Source: Chamaea fasciata (taxonomy: Eukaryota > Chordata > Aves > Passeriformes > Sylviidae). Taken from it: DNA of 64,000 nucleotides. The notes under the pieces were generated by a model. It was given only the letters and a program-made list of their open reading frames with translations, made no database searches and was not told where the DNA came from. The translations under genes were made by a program, and so were the position numbers. The stretch covers positions 42,495,621-42,559,620 of the forward strand of contig JARCOQ010000005.1 of assembly GCA_029207755.1 (NCBI GenBank), read 5' to 3'. This document shows, one piece after another, positions 51,801-64,000 of the stretch (position 1 is its first letter; each line of letters starts with the position of its first letter).

Positions 51801-54800
51801 TTTATTAAGAGGCAGAAGTGTCTACATGCTGAGCTGCTTCTGAATAGCTAATCTGGAAAAGCAGTTGTCATCTGTCACTGGGGAGAGTAAAAGAAAAGGT
51901 AATACAAACCCTCCATTTACTGGAAGGATAAGAAAGAGCTGCAGGAGCTTGACCTGAGCTGGTTAAAATTTTTAAATGAAGTATATATTGCCCCTGTTCA
52001 GGAAAAGTGAGATGAAATTGAAGGTGACTTCAGGCTGCTGTGATTTACAGCTTGTCTTAACTTCCTCTCCTTTCAGTTGTGCAATCTTAGGCTCTTTTGC
52101 CACCTTATAAAACTAAACAGAGCATTAAGAGAAGATAAGAAGAGCAACGTAAAAAAGACAATTCAGGATATATTTTGGATGAATAGAAACAGAGCAGCAT
52201 AATGCAAGGTTATTTTGATTATACTGAGAAATGATGTATCTAGGAATGATGGCACTAGAACTTGACTTCAAACAGAAACATAACCTTCAGTGTCAGTAGT
52301 TAATTTGCAGTAAAAAGGTGACATGGAGGCATGGTATCACATCTTTGGCATCTACAAAATCCAAGGAAAATCACACATTTATATTTGCCTGGATTCTGCT
52401 TCCCAAAAGGAGATCCCTCTTACCATTCTCTGGTGTTCCTACTGTTGAAGGCAGAATGCAGTCATTCTTATCCCATCTGTCTGCAGACTCTTTGTAGACC
52501 TCAATGGTATTATTAAAGTGCCTAAAAAAATCCTCAGGAATGAAGTGACCTTCTTCATAAAGGTGACCATTTTCTTTCACAAAATCCTAGAGTAAAATAT
52601 AGAATTCAGCTTGAAAGAAGGTCAAGGGAAATGCTCATTTCAACACCTCAACAAATTATAAAAATACCCAAAGATGATACAAAATTGTTTAAATTTTTAA
52701 CCTGCAGACAACCAGATTAGTTGTATACAATCTTCATAAAATATACAAGCCATCTGATCTGAGGATTTCAAATTAGCTCTGGAATGAATTATTAATATAC
52801 AGTGTTGCAAAATTGCTAAGGAATGAAAGACAGTCTCCCATCCTATACTGAAAACCAAGAGATTTTTTAAATTCCCCTCATTAAAAAAAAACCCTCCTTG
52901 ATTTCACATAACTTTGCAAAGTTTCACATGAGTCTTTTAATATGAACACACAAACATGACAATCATTGGTATTGTCAATAAAGAATGGGGAACAGAATAC
53001 AATAGCTGGGATACACCGCTGCTCAGAAACAGGCTGAGATCCCTGATAACGTACCTAAAAATATGAGTGACTATAAACAAGGAAGCCCAGTCACTCTGAG
53101 GTCCAACAGACAAGTTTGTTATGCCAGACTAAACAACATGATTGAGATCCATGTTGATGATTGACTGTTTTCTTCCTTTTTTTATGTCAGCAAGTCAAAT
53201 TTGGCCTGGGATTACTCTGTACTCCCAAGGACAGTGGCAAGAACATGGTCTAAGTATGTCCTACGGAAAACCTCCTGGTTTTGGCTCTAAAGTTATTTTA
53301 TGCTTGATGCTGAAAGTACTAGACTTAAGATCATTATTCTCTAAGGAAATCAATACCTAGTTGCTTTGCTGAATTACAGGATATTTACTTTTCCATTCTA
53401 CAAAATAAAATTCCTCTTCCCCAACCACATCCCAGCTGAATGCTTTGAATCATCAGGACAAAAATAGAAAAGAGAAAAATATATGTACACTGAAGATTTG
53501 AGATAATTCAGTTTGAAATGGAAAAGTAGGGAACATCTAAATCCTCACAGCAGTCCAATGCAAACACATGGCAGGCTTACAAGGTTATTCCACTCTAAGG
53601 GCATCTGAGTGTTTTAGTTCATTTGTTTCATTCTGGGTGTTGAAAAGGTGCAATTACAACAACTAAGGACTTAGCTGATAAAAATAACTGCATACGGAAG
53701 ATAAAACACTTGCTCTAAAGAACATGGTGGATTTAACCTGTTTCATTCAGTGGGACAAAACCTTCCATCACAGAACTTATTTTAAATTACTGATAGTCTG
53801 GTCAGATTTGGATAATAGACTAGAAAATTAATTTTCTCCCCCCTTCCCTGCCTGCAGAGAGAATCAGACATCTCTTGAGTGAGAATCCTTCCAGCTGCTG
53901 TTAGAATCCGGAAACACAAGAAAAAATGGACCAATATCCTCTGGTCTTTGCTGTGCCTTTTTTTTCAAAGTGAATGAAAACCATGGAGAAACTTTCAGAG
54001 CTTCACACACAATGATATATACTCAGGGTATATTAATAACTTTAACCACATCATCTTCAGATTTACATTAAGATCACTAGCAAAATATATAATTTAAGCT
54101 GGATACACAAGGAAGATTTCTGCTAGTTTCAACAAGATCAAAATGAATTAATTATCTTAAAGAAGATTGCATTTCTGACTTTAAATAACTGCATACAGGT
54201 CATTGTATATACTGTAAGTCCTTGTAAGCCATTTTTCTTTGAAACAGGAGAAAACAATTAGGCAATGTTAGCACAGCGTACTCAGTGCATTTCTAAACAA
54301 AGTAGGATTTCAGATGCACAGGAATAGAAATGAAAACAAATCTAATAAAGCCTTGGATATTTCTAAACTATTACTGAATATTGTGCAACAGAAATTAACA
54401 AAGGAATATCCACTACAAAAGCTGAAACTCTGTATACGATTACCTTATTTTTATCAAAAGCAAGGCATGCCATAAGATCATTAATTATCCTTGTGAGATT
54501 ATTGATGATTAAATAGTTGCTCAAAACATCCGACATATCTGGAATGTCAGAAAATTTCTGGAGAAGATTATGTAGACTCCGTGAAAATTCAGGCACCATC
54601 AAATGCAACCAACAGTGATTAGGCTGCCAGAGGATAAAAAGAGAAACAAATGTAAATTAAATATCAGACATTTGTAGAAACTGGTTAAACATCTCAATGT
54701 GCAAAAGTAAATTAGACTGTTCTTTCCAATTTAAACTATCTCAGAATTATAAATTACAATTCTTCCTCTTTACTGAGGCAAATTTTCTCTTTAGTCCTTT

Positions 54801-57800
54801 TGGCAATATTTCTATTCTCACTGATACTGACATATTTATGGTTGTCTGTTAAATGCTTCATTAAATTCTCAATGAACGCCAAGCGTCAGTGTGTTGAGCA
54901 TTTGAGCCTTGGAACATGTTACTATGAACCCTCGTCCATGCTTTCATTAACCTGTTTCTTTTCTTTTCAATTCCTATTGCCTTAATAATTCTTTAAATAC
55001 CAGTTTTCATTTACTCTTGTTACTTTACATGACTCAGTTAACCCCAAAGATCCTTGATTTGAATTTCTTATTAGGAGGGTTTCCATTAAAATTTTGCATG
55101 AAATCCCTGTGTGCTTTTATCCAACTTTAAACTAGTTAGCTGAGTTAATTCCCTCTCTTCAGCTTTTTCACTAAATGGCATTACTGGAAACAGTTTCTAG
55201 ATCTAAAAGTCTTTCTTCTTCCAGAGTCTTCGATAACAAAAGTGTTCTGCACAGCCTGTCACTGTACACTAACACCTATGCAATTAGTTTGCAGACAAAG
55301 TTTGTACAGCTGTTCACATGACTGAAACCTGGTAATTCATCTTGCTGTCTTGGAGGAAGTCATTAACTTCTTTTACTTAGATATATATAACAGTAGTCAA
55401 ATAGAGAAAAAAGTCACCCACCCTAACTCGGTATGATCAGCAAAAATACAGGTAGTGCATTAGTCAGAACTGCAATTTGTACCTGTAAATACCTTTCCAA
55501 TGAAAGCTAAATTCTTAATGGCAAACATTATGAGAATTTATTCCATATATGACATTATTTTTGCACTATTGAAAATGTTTCATTAAAGCCTTCCAGATAC
55601 AAAGATCTTGGCCCAACAGATCCTAAGTACTCTCAGTACCACTAAACCAGTTTCCAGTTGCTGCCCAGTGGACAGGCAGTATGACAGACATTCAGTAGGT
55701 ACTGAATCCACCTCGCGCCACACACCACAAATGTTTGGCAATGTACACACTTCTAGGCTTAATTTTACCCAATTTCTTCAATAAACCTGCATACAGATTC
55801 TTTATTAAAAAAATAAATCTACAGGTGTTGTTCTGCTTTGATGTGTAAATGTTTCTGGCAACAAAAAATACACTTCACATTTTTGAAGACTAATCAGACT
55901 ATTAGGCTTCCAGGCTTAGAGAACCAAATGTAAATACATTGTTCAGCTCCACCTGAATTTCCACTTCTGTGTACAACTCTCTCACAAAACGATAACCTGT
56001 GGCAAGTCTGTGATATAACCTTTTGCAATTGTCTCAACTATGACTTAGAAAAGAAAGAAACAGAAAGAAAATAGATAGCATTTGACTTGAGTCTGCTTCC
56101 CTTTTTTTACTTCAAGGACAACAAGGTGAGGAGAGAGGCAGAAACAAATAAATCAGAGAAAGTTTTTGGAAACATATTCTATTCAAAGAGTGTATGTTGT
56201 ACCATGTCCATGTCATACGGCCCCCATGAGATAGGCAACACATTTTCTTTCCTCTGCTTTGGAGTATGAAATACTGACACAGAACAACTGTGCTTCCCTG
56301 AACTGGAAACCTCAAAAATCTTTTCCTTTGAGGTTTTGTGGGTGAGCATTCTCCTCTGGCAGGGACCAGCATAAGCTTGCTGCTTCTCCTAGTGAACATT
56401 TGGCAATTCCAGCAGGGAGTCTGTTTTGTTGCTCCTGTGGTTTCACATGCGTGTGGGAGTCTCCTCTAACTGAACTGTTCTGACCTACAATGCTGTATTT
56501 CACAAAAGCTCTAAGTTCTCTTTTCAGAAATGTCAAGCTGTGCAATCACTTGCTACGTCAATACCTACCAAACACAGGGATAAAACTGCTCTAATTGAAA
56601 AATATGACATTATTTGTAAGGAGAAATGGAGCTTTAACTCTGATATTTTGTGTAAACTTTGACCAAGATTTACATTTTAGGGCAATTGCAAACATGATTT
56701 CCTTTGTAGTTCTGGGTAGATCTCATTTGGCTTTTCTTTCTACACCTGTGTAAAAGTTTGAATGTTATCTCCTCTTCTGAATTCAGCCCTTTGCTGTCAT
56801 CTCTGCCTTTTAACCTTCAGGTTCAACTACACAGTTCACTCTCTACAAGACTACTTTTAAAGCCACTCAGTTGCTTTGAGCTAGTGCATAATGCAACAAC
56901 CCTTCTGTTTAATGGATGGGTCAGTCTGTTCCTGTTACATGCACTACACTGGCTTCCCATCTGCTTTGCATTCCTCTGCCTTCCTACCTTTAGTCATCTA
57001 CATTTGGGACTTGCTACCTTGGGTACACTTCCCACTTTATCCACGCACTGAAGATTGAAATCTATTGAAAAAAATTGCAGAGCACCATTTCAATCCCTTC
57101 AGAGTTGAGCAAAGGGCATTTACTTTAGGCAAAACCATGGTTTCCCAGCTTGCATGGACCAAAGCAAAACCTGCTTGTTCAGCAAGCCTTGCTGTGGTAT
57201 GCATAACACAACCTGAAATTCCCGGAGAGGAATTTGGCAAAGTGGGATATGAATACTGCCGAATACCTCCTCCTCTGAAGGCAAGTGGCCAAGAGTTGCA
57301 CCTGCCATTACCATGACTGAAAGTGGTGTGCAAAGGGAACACGGAAATCTCAGCTCTGAACTTCCCTTCTTCCTTTTTATTTCTTGGCTGATGGTTGTAA
57401 ACGTAAAGTGGATCTAAATTTCTGGATATGATGCAACAAGATGACACAGCAGTGAAAAGAACAGAAAAGAATCTGCATACTGGCAGTCAAAACTGAACTA
57501 TGGAGATAGGCAAGAGTGAGAACAACCAAGACTCATTGCTCAAGCATGTTCCCTTGTCTCCTTCACCTGCCAACGTCCCCAGGATGCAGTGGAGGGAACA
57601 GCCTCAATCCAGCCCAACAGCTAATGGGATAGAAGCTGGGGAGACAGCACTCAGGCTACAGCTGTCCTCCACAGATGTGAATATCATCACATCAGACACC
57701 AGGATCAGTGAATTTCAAAAAGCCCAGCAGTGAAGTTCAAAAACCCAACAGTGGCAGCCAGTCTTGCTTCCCTTTTCTCTAAATATTGGCTATTTTAAGA

Positions 57801-59186
57801 AATGGAAAATTTTCCATTAGTTTTAGTTATATAGGATAGAGTACCTGACTTCCACAGCATCTGTTTTGCGGAGTTTTCCTGTCTAAAGAACCAACTTTAA
57901 ACTGGGTTTTCCAAAGTACTCCAAGTTTTAGTAAAAGCCTCAAGCTTCCAGCAAAACTCTTAAAAACACTTCTAAATCTGACATAACCTTTCATAACCTC
58001 ACAACTCAGGGCCCTTCACTATCCTGCAGCCTCCTTTTTCTCCTCTCATCTTCTTGTTATTCAGGACTGAGTAACTGTTGCTTCTGGCATAATTTTCCAA
58101 TATCAGTAGGGAATATTGCTAGATTTGCCACATTGTTGTAGGGTAGGATGCATTTTTATATGTGTATCACATACAAATTGGACTTTTACAGTGAAAACTT
58201 AGTACAGACACAAAAACAGCTTCTTACATCCAGCAGATAATTTTCAGCTCCGATGTATGTGTACAACTATTAATTCTTAAGACAGGCACAGTATTGCTTA
58301 TTTCAACTGACAAAATTGTAATTTTCTTACTTTTTTCCTTGCCTTAAAACAATATAGCATTCGGCATAATTTGTATTTTCATCTTGTCTCATTTTTGCCT
58401 TTTTATTGCAATGTATGCAACAACCAAGTCTTCAATACATAATTTCAAATTTTTTTTGTTAAATTGAGGAAAACAAAAACATATTTAGTAGATTGAGCAA
58501 TAAAACAATATGATTTTTAAATAAAAATGTTTTAAGAATTTTAAAGTGTATAGATAATGCTTATTTGAAACTACCATGATGTATTAAATATGGGATTATA
58601 TAGAAAGAATAACACAAAGCATGTTTGAAATCCTGCTGGTTTGTTTAGTTACTGATGCTACTATTTGCTGAACTTGGGATTCTCTTTACTGGCTACTCAG
58701 TGTTTGTTGTGCTCTAATGGCACTTCCACTGGCTGAAACAAGAAGGATTTCTACAGTATGTTCCAAAGTACAATTACATAGAACTTAATTCCTTAAGAAA
58801 GCAACATTTTTCAATTGACACAATGAAATAATACTGATGAAATAATAGCACAATGAAAATTTGACTTTTCCCAGAAAAAAAAGTTGAAAAATTTAGTATG
58901 AAGAAACATTTTCCAGTAATTCCTGTGATTAAAAAGGTTCTAAGGAGCTGCAGAAATCTCTCTACATTTCATTTAAATAAATACTTGGGAACCATATGAA
59001 AAGTGAAATAAACATTATTTAACTGTAACTTGCTAAGACATAGGACTAGGTACAAAATGTTACAGCCGCCACTGGTTCCAGTGGGCTATTTTATTGGCAT
59101 TAACTTTAAGTGGTTCTACATACCAGACTATCCATCTTCGGGACATATTTAAGGGTTATCATATAATCATTTGGGAGATTTCCAAC
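42852..59186 (-). CDS. KITLG: KITLG (Kit ligand / stem cell factor), partial: exons 3-9
   Basis: KITLG encodes the ligand that dimerises and activates the KIT receptor tyrosine kinase in melanocyte, germ-cell and blood-cell precursors. Seven coding exons were placed by eye with GT-AG sites: 59,124-59,186; 54,444-54,623; 52,424-52,586; 51,547-51,642; 44,868-44,977; 44,277-44,353; 42,852-42,891. They sum to 729 bp, 242 residues plus stop, with phases agreeing at each junction. The protein has the helical cytokine domain with three of its four Cys (local 25, 74, 124), N-glycosylation sequons at local 63, 106 and 157, a cleavable stalk, a membrane helix (local 181-203) and a tail ending in Val. 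Missing are exons 1-2: signal peptide and about 45 N-terminal residues, presumably beyond 64,000. The chicken protein, as remembered, is nearly identical. Confidence 0.95.
42892..44276 (-). other. KITLG: KITLG intron 8
   Basis: 1.39 kb, GTATAT donor and TTCCAG acceptor. Nothing else recognised inside. Confidence 0.85.
44277..44353 (-). CDS. KITLG: KITLG exon 8: cytoplasmic domain
   Basis: Acceptor TTTTTTCCTAG followed by [13 protein letters not shown], then [12 protein letters not shown], ending in AG of a split Ser codon before donor GTATAT, a weak but usable site. It supplies most of the cytoplasmic tail just inside the membrane. Against the remembered chicken tail it differs at a few positions (KI for KT, DETT for NETI, HDY for HGC), so this segment evolves faster than the cytokine domain while the membrane-distal EENEIS is fixed. 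It contains one cytoplasmic Cys (local 220). Confidence 0.92.
44354..44867 (-). other. KITLG: KITLG intron 7
   Basis: 514 bp, GTAAGA donor and TCCTAG acceptor. No internal feature recognised. Confidence 0.88.
44868..44977 (-). CDS. KITLG: KITLG exon 7: stalk end and transmembrane helix
   Basis: Acceptor TTTAATTACAG; the first two bases complete a Lys codon begun in exon 6. It reads [12 protein letters not shown], then a hydrophobic helix [19 protein letters not shown] followed by AIYWK, and ends at donor AAG|GTAAGA. The helix with the trailing YWKK stop-transfer is diagnostic of KITLG. Exon length 110 bp. Joining exon 5 directly to this exon keeps the frame (Glu-Glu-Ala-Leu), so the membrane-retained isoform lacking exon 6 is possible here as in mammals. 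Confidence 0.95.
44978..51546 (-). other. KITLG: KITLG intron 6
   Basis: 6.57 kb, the largest complete intron here, downstream of the alternative exon 6. It contains T-rich tracts near 47,318-47,335 and 48,026-48,047 and an A-rich run near 49,612. No transposable element was confidently recognised. Confidence 0.85.
51547..51642 (-). CDS. KITLG: KITLG exon 6: alternatively spliced stalk with cleavage site
   Basis: Acceptor TTTTCTATTTAG; AT completes an Asp codon. It reads [20 protein letters not shown], then [11 protein letters not shown] and the first base of a Lys codon, with donor A|GTAAGT. In mammals this exon holds the main protease site (PPVAAS) that sheds soluble KIT ligand, and skipping it gives mainly membrane-bound ligand. 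[12 protein letters not shown] is fully preserved. The exon is 96 bp, phase 1 at both ends, so it is frame-neutral when skipped. It is 12 bp longer than the 84-bp human exon, the extra being a Ser/Thr-rich run. The NDS sequon could be glycosylated. Confidence 0.95.
51643..52423 (-). other. KITLG: KITLG intron 5
   Basis: 781 bp, GTAAGA donor and TATTTAG acceptor. The acceptor tract is modest (TTTTCTATTTAG), in keeping with an alternatively used exon 6. No other feature seen. Confidence 0.88.
52424..52586 (-). CDS. KITLG: KITLG exon 5: end of cytokine domain
   Basis: Acceptor TTTTACTCTAG then [38 protein letters not shown] and [16 protein letters not shown], ending in G of a split Asp codon at donor G|GTAAGA. 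It carries the last helix of the four-helix bundle, a sequon NNT (local 106) and Cys local 124, the counterpart of human mature Cys138, which pairs with Cys43. Length 163 bp. Confidence 0.96.
52587..54443 (-). other. KITLG: KITLG intron 4
   Basis: 1.86 kb, GTAATC donor and ACTCTAG acceptor. No repeat or gene recognised. Confidence 0.88.
54444..54623 (-). CDS. KITLG: KITLG exon 4: core of cytokine domain
   Basis: Acceptor TTTATCCTCTGGCAG then [16 protein letters not shown], followed by helical sequence through [16 protein letters not shown] and ending [10 protein letters not shown] at donor AAG|GTAATC. 180 bp, 60 codons, phase 0 at both ends. Cys at local 25 (HCW) and 74 (MACL) correspond to human Cys43 and Cys89; both human disulfides use partners in other exons. 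The sequon NLT is at local 63. This segment holds much of the KIT-binding and dimer surface in the known structures. Confidence 0.97.
54624..59123 (-). other. KITLG: KITLG intron 3
   Basis: 4.5 kb, GTATGT donor and TGGCAG acceptor. Overlapping open frames near 57,040-57,450 lie in both strands and match nothing I know. Confidence 0.85.
59124..59186 (-). CDS. KITLG: KITLG exon 3: start of mature cytokine domain
   Basis: Acceptor GGTTTTTTTAG then [15 protein letters not shown] and PKMDSL, donor CTG|GTATGT. 63 bp, 21 codons, phase 0 at both ends, the small exon 3 of [19 protein letters not shown] is almost invariant in vertebrate Kit ligands and binds KIT. This is the most 5' KITLG exon I can find in the window. 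Confidence 0.96.
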
Positions 59187-62100
59187 CTAAAAAAACCAGA
59201 TAATAAAAATGTTATTACTTACTACACAAAGTAAGACTTCATTTCCATTACTGCATTCAACAAAATCTACCAAATATTCAACAGAAATTTTCAGTAATTT
59301 ACCAGGTGCATGCAAAAACAGTTACTTCCATACTCACTTTCCTGTGGAACTGCTATTGACACTTACTTGCTCACAAGTGAACCATCTTTCCAAAGCTCTG
59401 TAATATGCCCAGACCTGATCTGATCATGTTCAATGCTATTGCTTCCCAGCAGAATTAAAGTCAACAATGGGTTGAGAAGAAGAGAACTGATGTTTTTCAT
59501 TACTGCAGAAACTCCACTGCCCTTCCATCTTTTAATGCCCTTAAGTGTTTACATGATAACTTCTACTGCAGACACTAGAGGACCCAGAAGTATCTAGACT
59601 TTTTCCTTCAAATAATGCCCAACTTCAACATGCTTCTGAACCTAAATACTTGCCTGCCTTGTGCTTAGTTATGTACCAGGTCAGAAAAACACTTGAGCAC
59701 AACTTTAACTTCGGGGTTGTGCTTCTTACTATGATGAGCAATATCATTATATCATAGCAATGTCCTGGGGCAAAGGAGAGCTTCCACACACATAAGCTGC
59801 AGCTTTGCAGATGTGGGTGAGCATGAGGTGTGCTGCAGCAAGGACAAGGAGTGGAAGAAGGGCTTCCACAGAATTATACTATACAATCTGCCACAGATGG
59901 GATCTGACACCACTGTGAGACATGGTTGAACATCTGAGGAATGTGCTGAGTTGGGAGACGAACAGTCCAACAGTCACCAAACTGACACAAATTCAAAATC
60001 TTTTGAAGTATTTTTTTCAAAAAGTTTAGCCATATTATGATGCTTAATGATACAGTAAACCTATTTTCTATCAATGAAAGCATCAATTGATACTGCTCAC
60101 TCTGGTTTGAAATCCACGTAGTCAAAAGCAATATGTGCAGATGTCGCTCCTTGGGTGCAAAAGCATTTCTACTTCACGTTAAAGATCATTATTCTGCTGC
60201 TATAGCAACCAGCAAAGGGATTTCTTTTCCCCCTGAGCAGTTTTTAGGTAGTATTTTGTTTGGCAAAACGTAATGCTTTACTTCTTAATTTCTTAATTAA
60301 AATTTCATTTCAATTAAAAATTAAACCAGTTACTTCAAAATGTCATGGTTCTAGAAATGATCAAGGGCAATGCTTATACACAGCCAAACACAAGTGAATT
60401 CCAAACATTTTTTAATTTATGTGGGCTAAACTACAATTTTTCAGCTCAATGACATCTATCTTTCTCCTACAGCTTAGAACAGTTACTATATAAATGATCC
60501 TTAAAAATTCCCTCACATAAATCAGTTTTGCTTCTCCTTTTATTCTTCTTTTATTTTTTACACCTACACATTCCCAAAGCAGAAGCGCCACTAAAATTCT
60601 CTATATTAATTTGTATTTACCTGGAATTTTGGGGAGTTGAATCAAGATGTTATTAATACTGAAAAATATTTCAATGTGTTTTTTCTTTCTTTAGAGCACC
60701 AGATTTATTCTGAATCCTCACCCAAATTTTTTGTCTATTATTCCTTTCTTTAAAACATCACGGCATTGTGGCACACTAATAGGTATTCCACTACTTTCGC
60801 AGCTTCCTTTGCATGCCTAGAGACGTAGAATTGGCAGCTCTTCAAGCAGCACAGATAGTGAAGATGCTGCTCTATGTGCAAAGTTTCCCATACTCACTCT
60901 AGAGGGATTCCACACTTAGCAATGCCAGCAAAACCACTGTTCTTTAAGAAAGGTCACTGGAAGATTAAATTTGTTCCATATCAATGAACACTACAAGAAT
61001 TGTTATGCATTATGTATACAATCTACTTCCCTGGCATCAGAGCCTCTCAAGCACTTTTCACGCACAGTTAAAAAAATTTAAGTGCCCAAGAGCTCGTACA
61101 CCTTCTCAATCAGAGCTGGAGCACACAGTTCACCCTCAGATATTTCTCTCCTTGACAGACTGTGAATCAGATAAGATATTTTTGAATTTACTACTAAAAA
61201 CGAAGATCACTGGGAGGATGGTGTCAAAGACAAAATATAGGCACTGTCTCAAGACAAAACTTGTTAAAGTTTTGTTGACTGAAGTCCACACGTCAGATGC
61301 TGTGCTGGTAAACGATGGATCTTAGTCAAAGCGAGGGAGTTACGTTTGTGTCTCACTTGGACTTCCCAACCTGCACACAGAAAATCGGGTAAAGCCCCTG
61401 ATGTAAGAGTGAAGGATATGTCTGTACTAGGTCTGCATTTTTTTACTCTCTTTCTTTGCTGAAATGTATCTTGAAATTTTGTTGAACACTAGCCTCCAAG
61501 ACTCTGATCTAAACCCAACCACTTGATTTTCATAAGCTGAAATGATCCTGGAAGGAATGAATGGACTCTGCACACCTGCTCTGTGCAGGGTGCCTGACTG
61601 CTGTGGCTTCCAATGATGCCAAGATGACAAGTCAGCTTAGCCCTGCCTGAGCAAAGCTCTGTGGAAAAGAACTGTCCCTTGAAACCACCTGAGTCCTGGA
61701 ATGGCGCTTTTATTTGTTCCTCTACTCAACTCTATGAGTACAGTGACAAACCTGGGGGATCACAAAACACCTGCCTGCACAACTTACCTTGGTTAAAACA
61801 GAAGTAAGAGTTGTGATTATTATAGAGAATGTCAACTGATAATCTTGCAAAGGAATGCATAGAACCATAAGCATGAATTTCAATTAAAATGTCACAAAAT
61901 TTTTCTCTGATTTAGTGGCTGTGTGTGATTACACATATCCCAACAGGCTGAGAAAAGTTGAAGAGCAGGGAATCTAGATTAATGTCTTTAAATCCATATA
62001 AAACCAACAATAAGGGCTATATTCCCAGTTGTAACAAAATCTCATACTGAGGAATGTAACATTACTTTTGACATAGAGAGGTCTGAATGTTTAACACAGA

Positions 62101-64000
62101 ACTGTTAACACTGCAGAACCCAAACAAATTTTAAAATATACTCACGGTCACATAGATGGAGAAATGAAAAAAGGATGTAAAAGTGATTTGGGTTCCATAA
62201 ACTACTCTTTCATACCAACAGCAGATGTGAGAGATGACCTGTCTGCAGTCACATGCTTTGAAATGAGGGCTACCGCTCTTGAAAATTCCCTTTATTGCAA
62301 TTGTTATGAAAATTATAAGGAGATAGATTATAACCACTATATTAGATTGTAATATATAATTTCTTATGCACGTAAAAAAGATCAAGTATGTTAATAAAGT
62401 AAAAAATACCATTTTTCCATTGTCAGTGTGTACTTTTTTATTCTGAAGCATATGATGGGAAAAAACATACTTTCCTTTCGGATATAATTTCTGCCTTGAA
62501 TTTCTCTCTATTTCTATTTTCCTGTTCTTCCCATAGAATAATAGAATGGTTTGGGTTGGAAGGGACATTATAGATCATCTGGTTCCAACCCCCTACCATG
62601 GACACTACTCCTGGTTGCTCAGAGACCCATTCAACTTGGTCCTGACACTTTTCCTAGGGAAGGGCCACCCACCATTTCTCCGGGCAACTGCTCCACTGCC
62701 TCACCACCCTCACAGTAAAGAATTTTTTGCTTACATCTAATCTAAATTTCTCTTCTTTCAGTTTAAAGCCATTCCCCTTTGTAATAGCACTACATGCCCT
62801 TGTCAAAAGTCCCTCTCTAGCTCTTTCTCACTGCTTCTCTGGCTTTTCTTTTCCTGCAGGAGTTTCCACTGTCTGTACTTCATCTCTGCAATCTACTCTA
62901 TCTCATCTGCTAATGAAGCAGTTAATAAAATCTTCATCATTTGGCTTAAGACAACATGCTAACGATTTCCGTTCACACTTTTGACAGTCATAGTGGCAGA
63001 TTATTTGCAGCATAACAACTCTGGATAATTTTTTATAACCCCTTCACTCAGGAGAGCTAGATCCATTTAAAAATAAAAATCAAATGTGGCAGAGAGTGTA
63101 AAGTACATATTTACAGCAAAGATGCAATGTGAAAGCAAAGTATTTGACAGCATGTCTCAAACAAGGAACCGGTCAGTAAATCCTGACTATTGTTTGGGCT
63201 TCCAACATTCAAAAGAAGAAAATTGCTTTAGAAACGTAGTTCACAGAAGAAGAGGTATCTTAGATTTTGTTAATGGACAAAACAAAAATCTGTAGGTATA
63301 TTCTGTACATCCTGCACAGCTCAGTGAAAATTCTATTTATATGCAGGTTTTGATGTTCATATTTAACAAACATATATACAACTGATTCCTAATTTTTATG
63401 CAAAATCAAATGCACAATTACAGTGATGCAGCTTTCTGCTGACTTACTGTGCTGAAACGAACAATGGGGACAGATTTTATTGACAGGTGCTGCAATTACA
63501 GTTTCATAATACAGAACATTTGCTCATCAAGTAAAGTGCTTCCCTCCAGACATCTTCATTACAAAAGAAGCAGGTCATGTGATGAGTAGTGCAGAATGAA
63601 TACTCTCTAAATACTTTCCTTCTCTATAGGTACGAAATTATGCTCTTTTAAAGTTCTCACCATTAAAAAACAAAAATGATTGTTCAATTGTTCTTTGCTT
63701 TTTAAGATCATTTTACTTAGGATATATTCTTCATATGACAAAATTATATTACCTAGATGTGAATAAATTTAATCTTATAGAATATACAAATAATTTTTTA
63801 ATGAAGAGATACCAGTCTGGTTTGGTCTTACATTGGTTAATGCTCAGAAACCTCATGGTTATTGAATTACTTTCTTTCCAATTCTTTCTTCTGGCGTGAG
63901 TCTAGCATGATGCTAGTGAAAATCCGGATTAAAACCACTGAAAACAAGTTACGCCACACATCTGTCCTCAATTTATTACTCAAAACAAAGTTGATTAGGC
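59187..64000 (-). other. KITLG: KITLG intron 2 (part), runs off the window
   Basis: I searched this stretch on the minus strand for exon 2 (signal-peptide end and the CGNPVT-type mature N-terminus) and did not find it, so exons 1-2 probably lie past 64,000. The only repeat recognised is CR1 at 62,533-62,865. Confidence 0.75.
62533..62865 (-). mobile_element. CR1 LINE 3' end in KITLG intron 2
   Basis: The plus strand shows the reverse-complement CR1 end: 'atagaataatagaatgg', 'gggttggaagggac', 'catctggttccaaccccc', then 'ttcagtttaaagccattccc'. It is sense with KITLG transcription and 5'-truncated. The far boundary is approximate. It is better preserved than the other CR1 copies in the window. 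Confidence 0.9.

Noticed and set aside
57037..57447. 136-codon minus-strand frame inside intron 3
   Set aside because: No recognisable domain, strong competing frames on the opposite strand, and it sits inside a KITLG intron with clean flanking exons.
61780..61850. Possible KITLG exon 2 ending at a strong minus-strand donor (ACCAAG|GTAAGT)
   Set aside because: No frame gives the expected signal-peptide end or CGNPVT-like N-terminus, and the phase and residues do not lead into VGNLPNDY.
62131..62568. Longest open frame in the window (145 codons, minus) with a good-looking donor near 62,145
   Set aside because: Its N-terminal part reads through CR1 tail sequence, the rest is hydrophobic low-complexity translation of AT-rich DNA, and it does not resemble KITLG exon 2 or any known protein.
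1..64000. CRISPR arrays, operons, riboswitches or other prokaryote-type systems
   Set aside because: Spliced vertebrate gene, CR1 and LTR content show nuclear avian DNA; no regularly spaced direct repeats were seen.

Overview
The window looks like avian nuclear DNA, probably a songbird or another neoavian. It is AT-rich, most of it has no coding potential, it carries CR1 LINE fragments typical of birds and reptiles, and it has solo LTRs of a kind common in passerine genomes. The one gene I can identify is KITLG (Kit ligand / stem cell factor) on the minus strand. Its pieces match the chicken protein as I remember it almost residue for residue. No species-level assignment was possible.

Layout. 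Positions 1 to about 37,570 are intergenic DNA downstream of KITLG. They hold three CR1 3' ends on the plus strand, one CR1 on the minus strand with an internal deletion, two nearly identical 695-bp solo LTRs in inverted orientation (5,841-6,535 and 8,428-9,122), an older diverged LTR of the same family (3,648-4,172), and the 3' part of an LTR of another family (about 12,560-12,792). I found no exon of a neighbouring gene there. Positions 37,580-41,613 are the predicted 4-kb 3' UTR exon of KITLG. The seven coding exons visible (3 to 9 in mammalian numbering) lie between 42,808 and 59,186. Their splice sites were placed by eye, and all reading phases agree: 729 bp, giving 242 residues plus the stop. 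Exons 1 and 2 (5' UTR, signal peptide, first Cys of the mature protein) were not found and should lie beyond 64,000. The stretch 59,187-64,000 is intron 2, with one CR1 copy.

The gene encodes the ligand of the KIT receptor: a four-helix cytokine domain, a protease-sensitive stalk encoded by a skippable exon 6, a transmembrane helix, and a short cytoplasmic tail ending in Val. Features worth a second look are the inverted LTR pair with odd flanks, a palindromic stem-loop at the start of the 3' UTR exon, an A34 tract inside the 3' UTR, two G-quadruplex motifs, and a 13-bp perfect inverted repeat in the intergenic region. I did not find a new multi-gene system.
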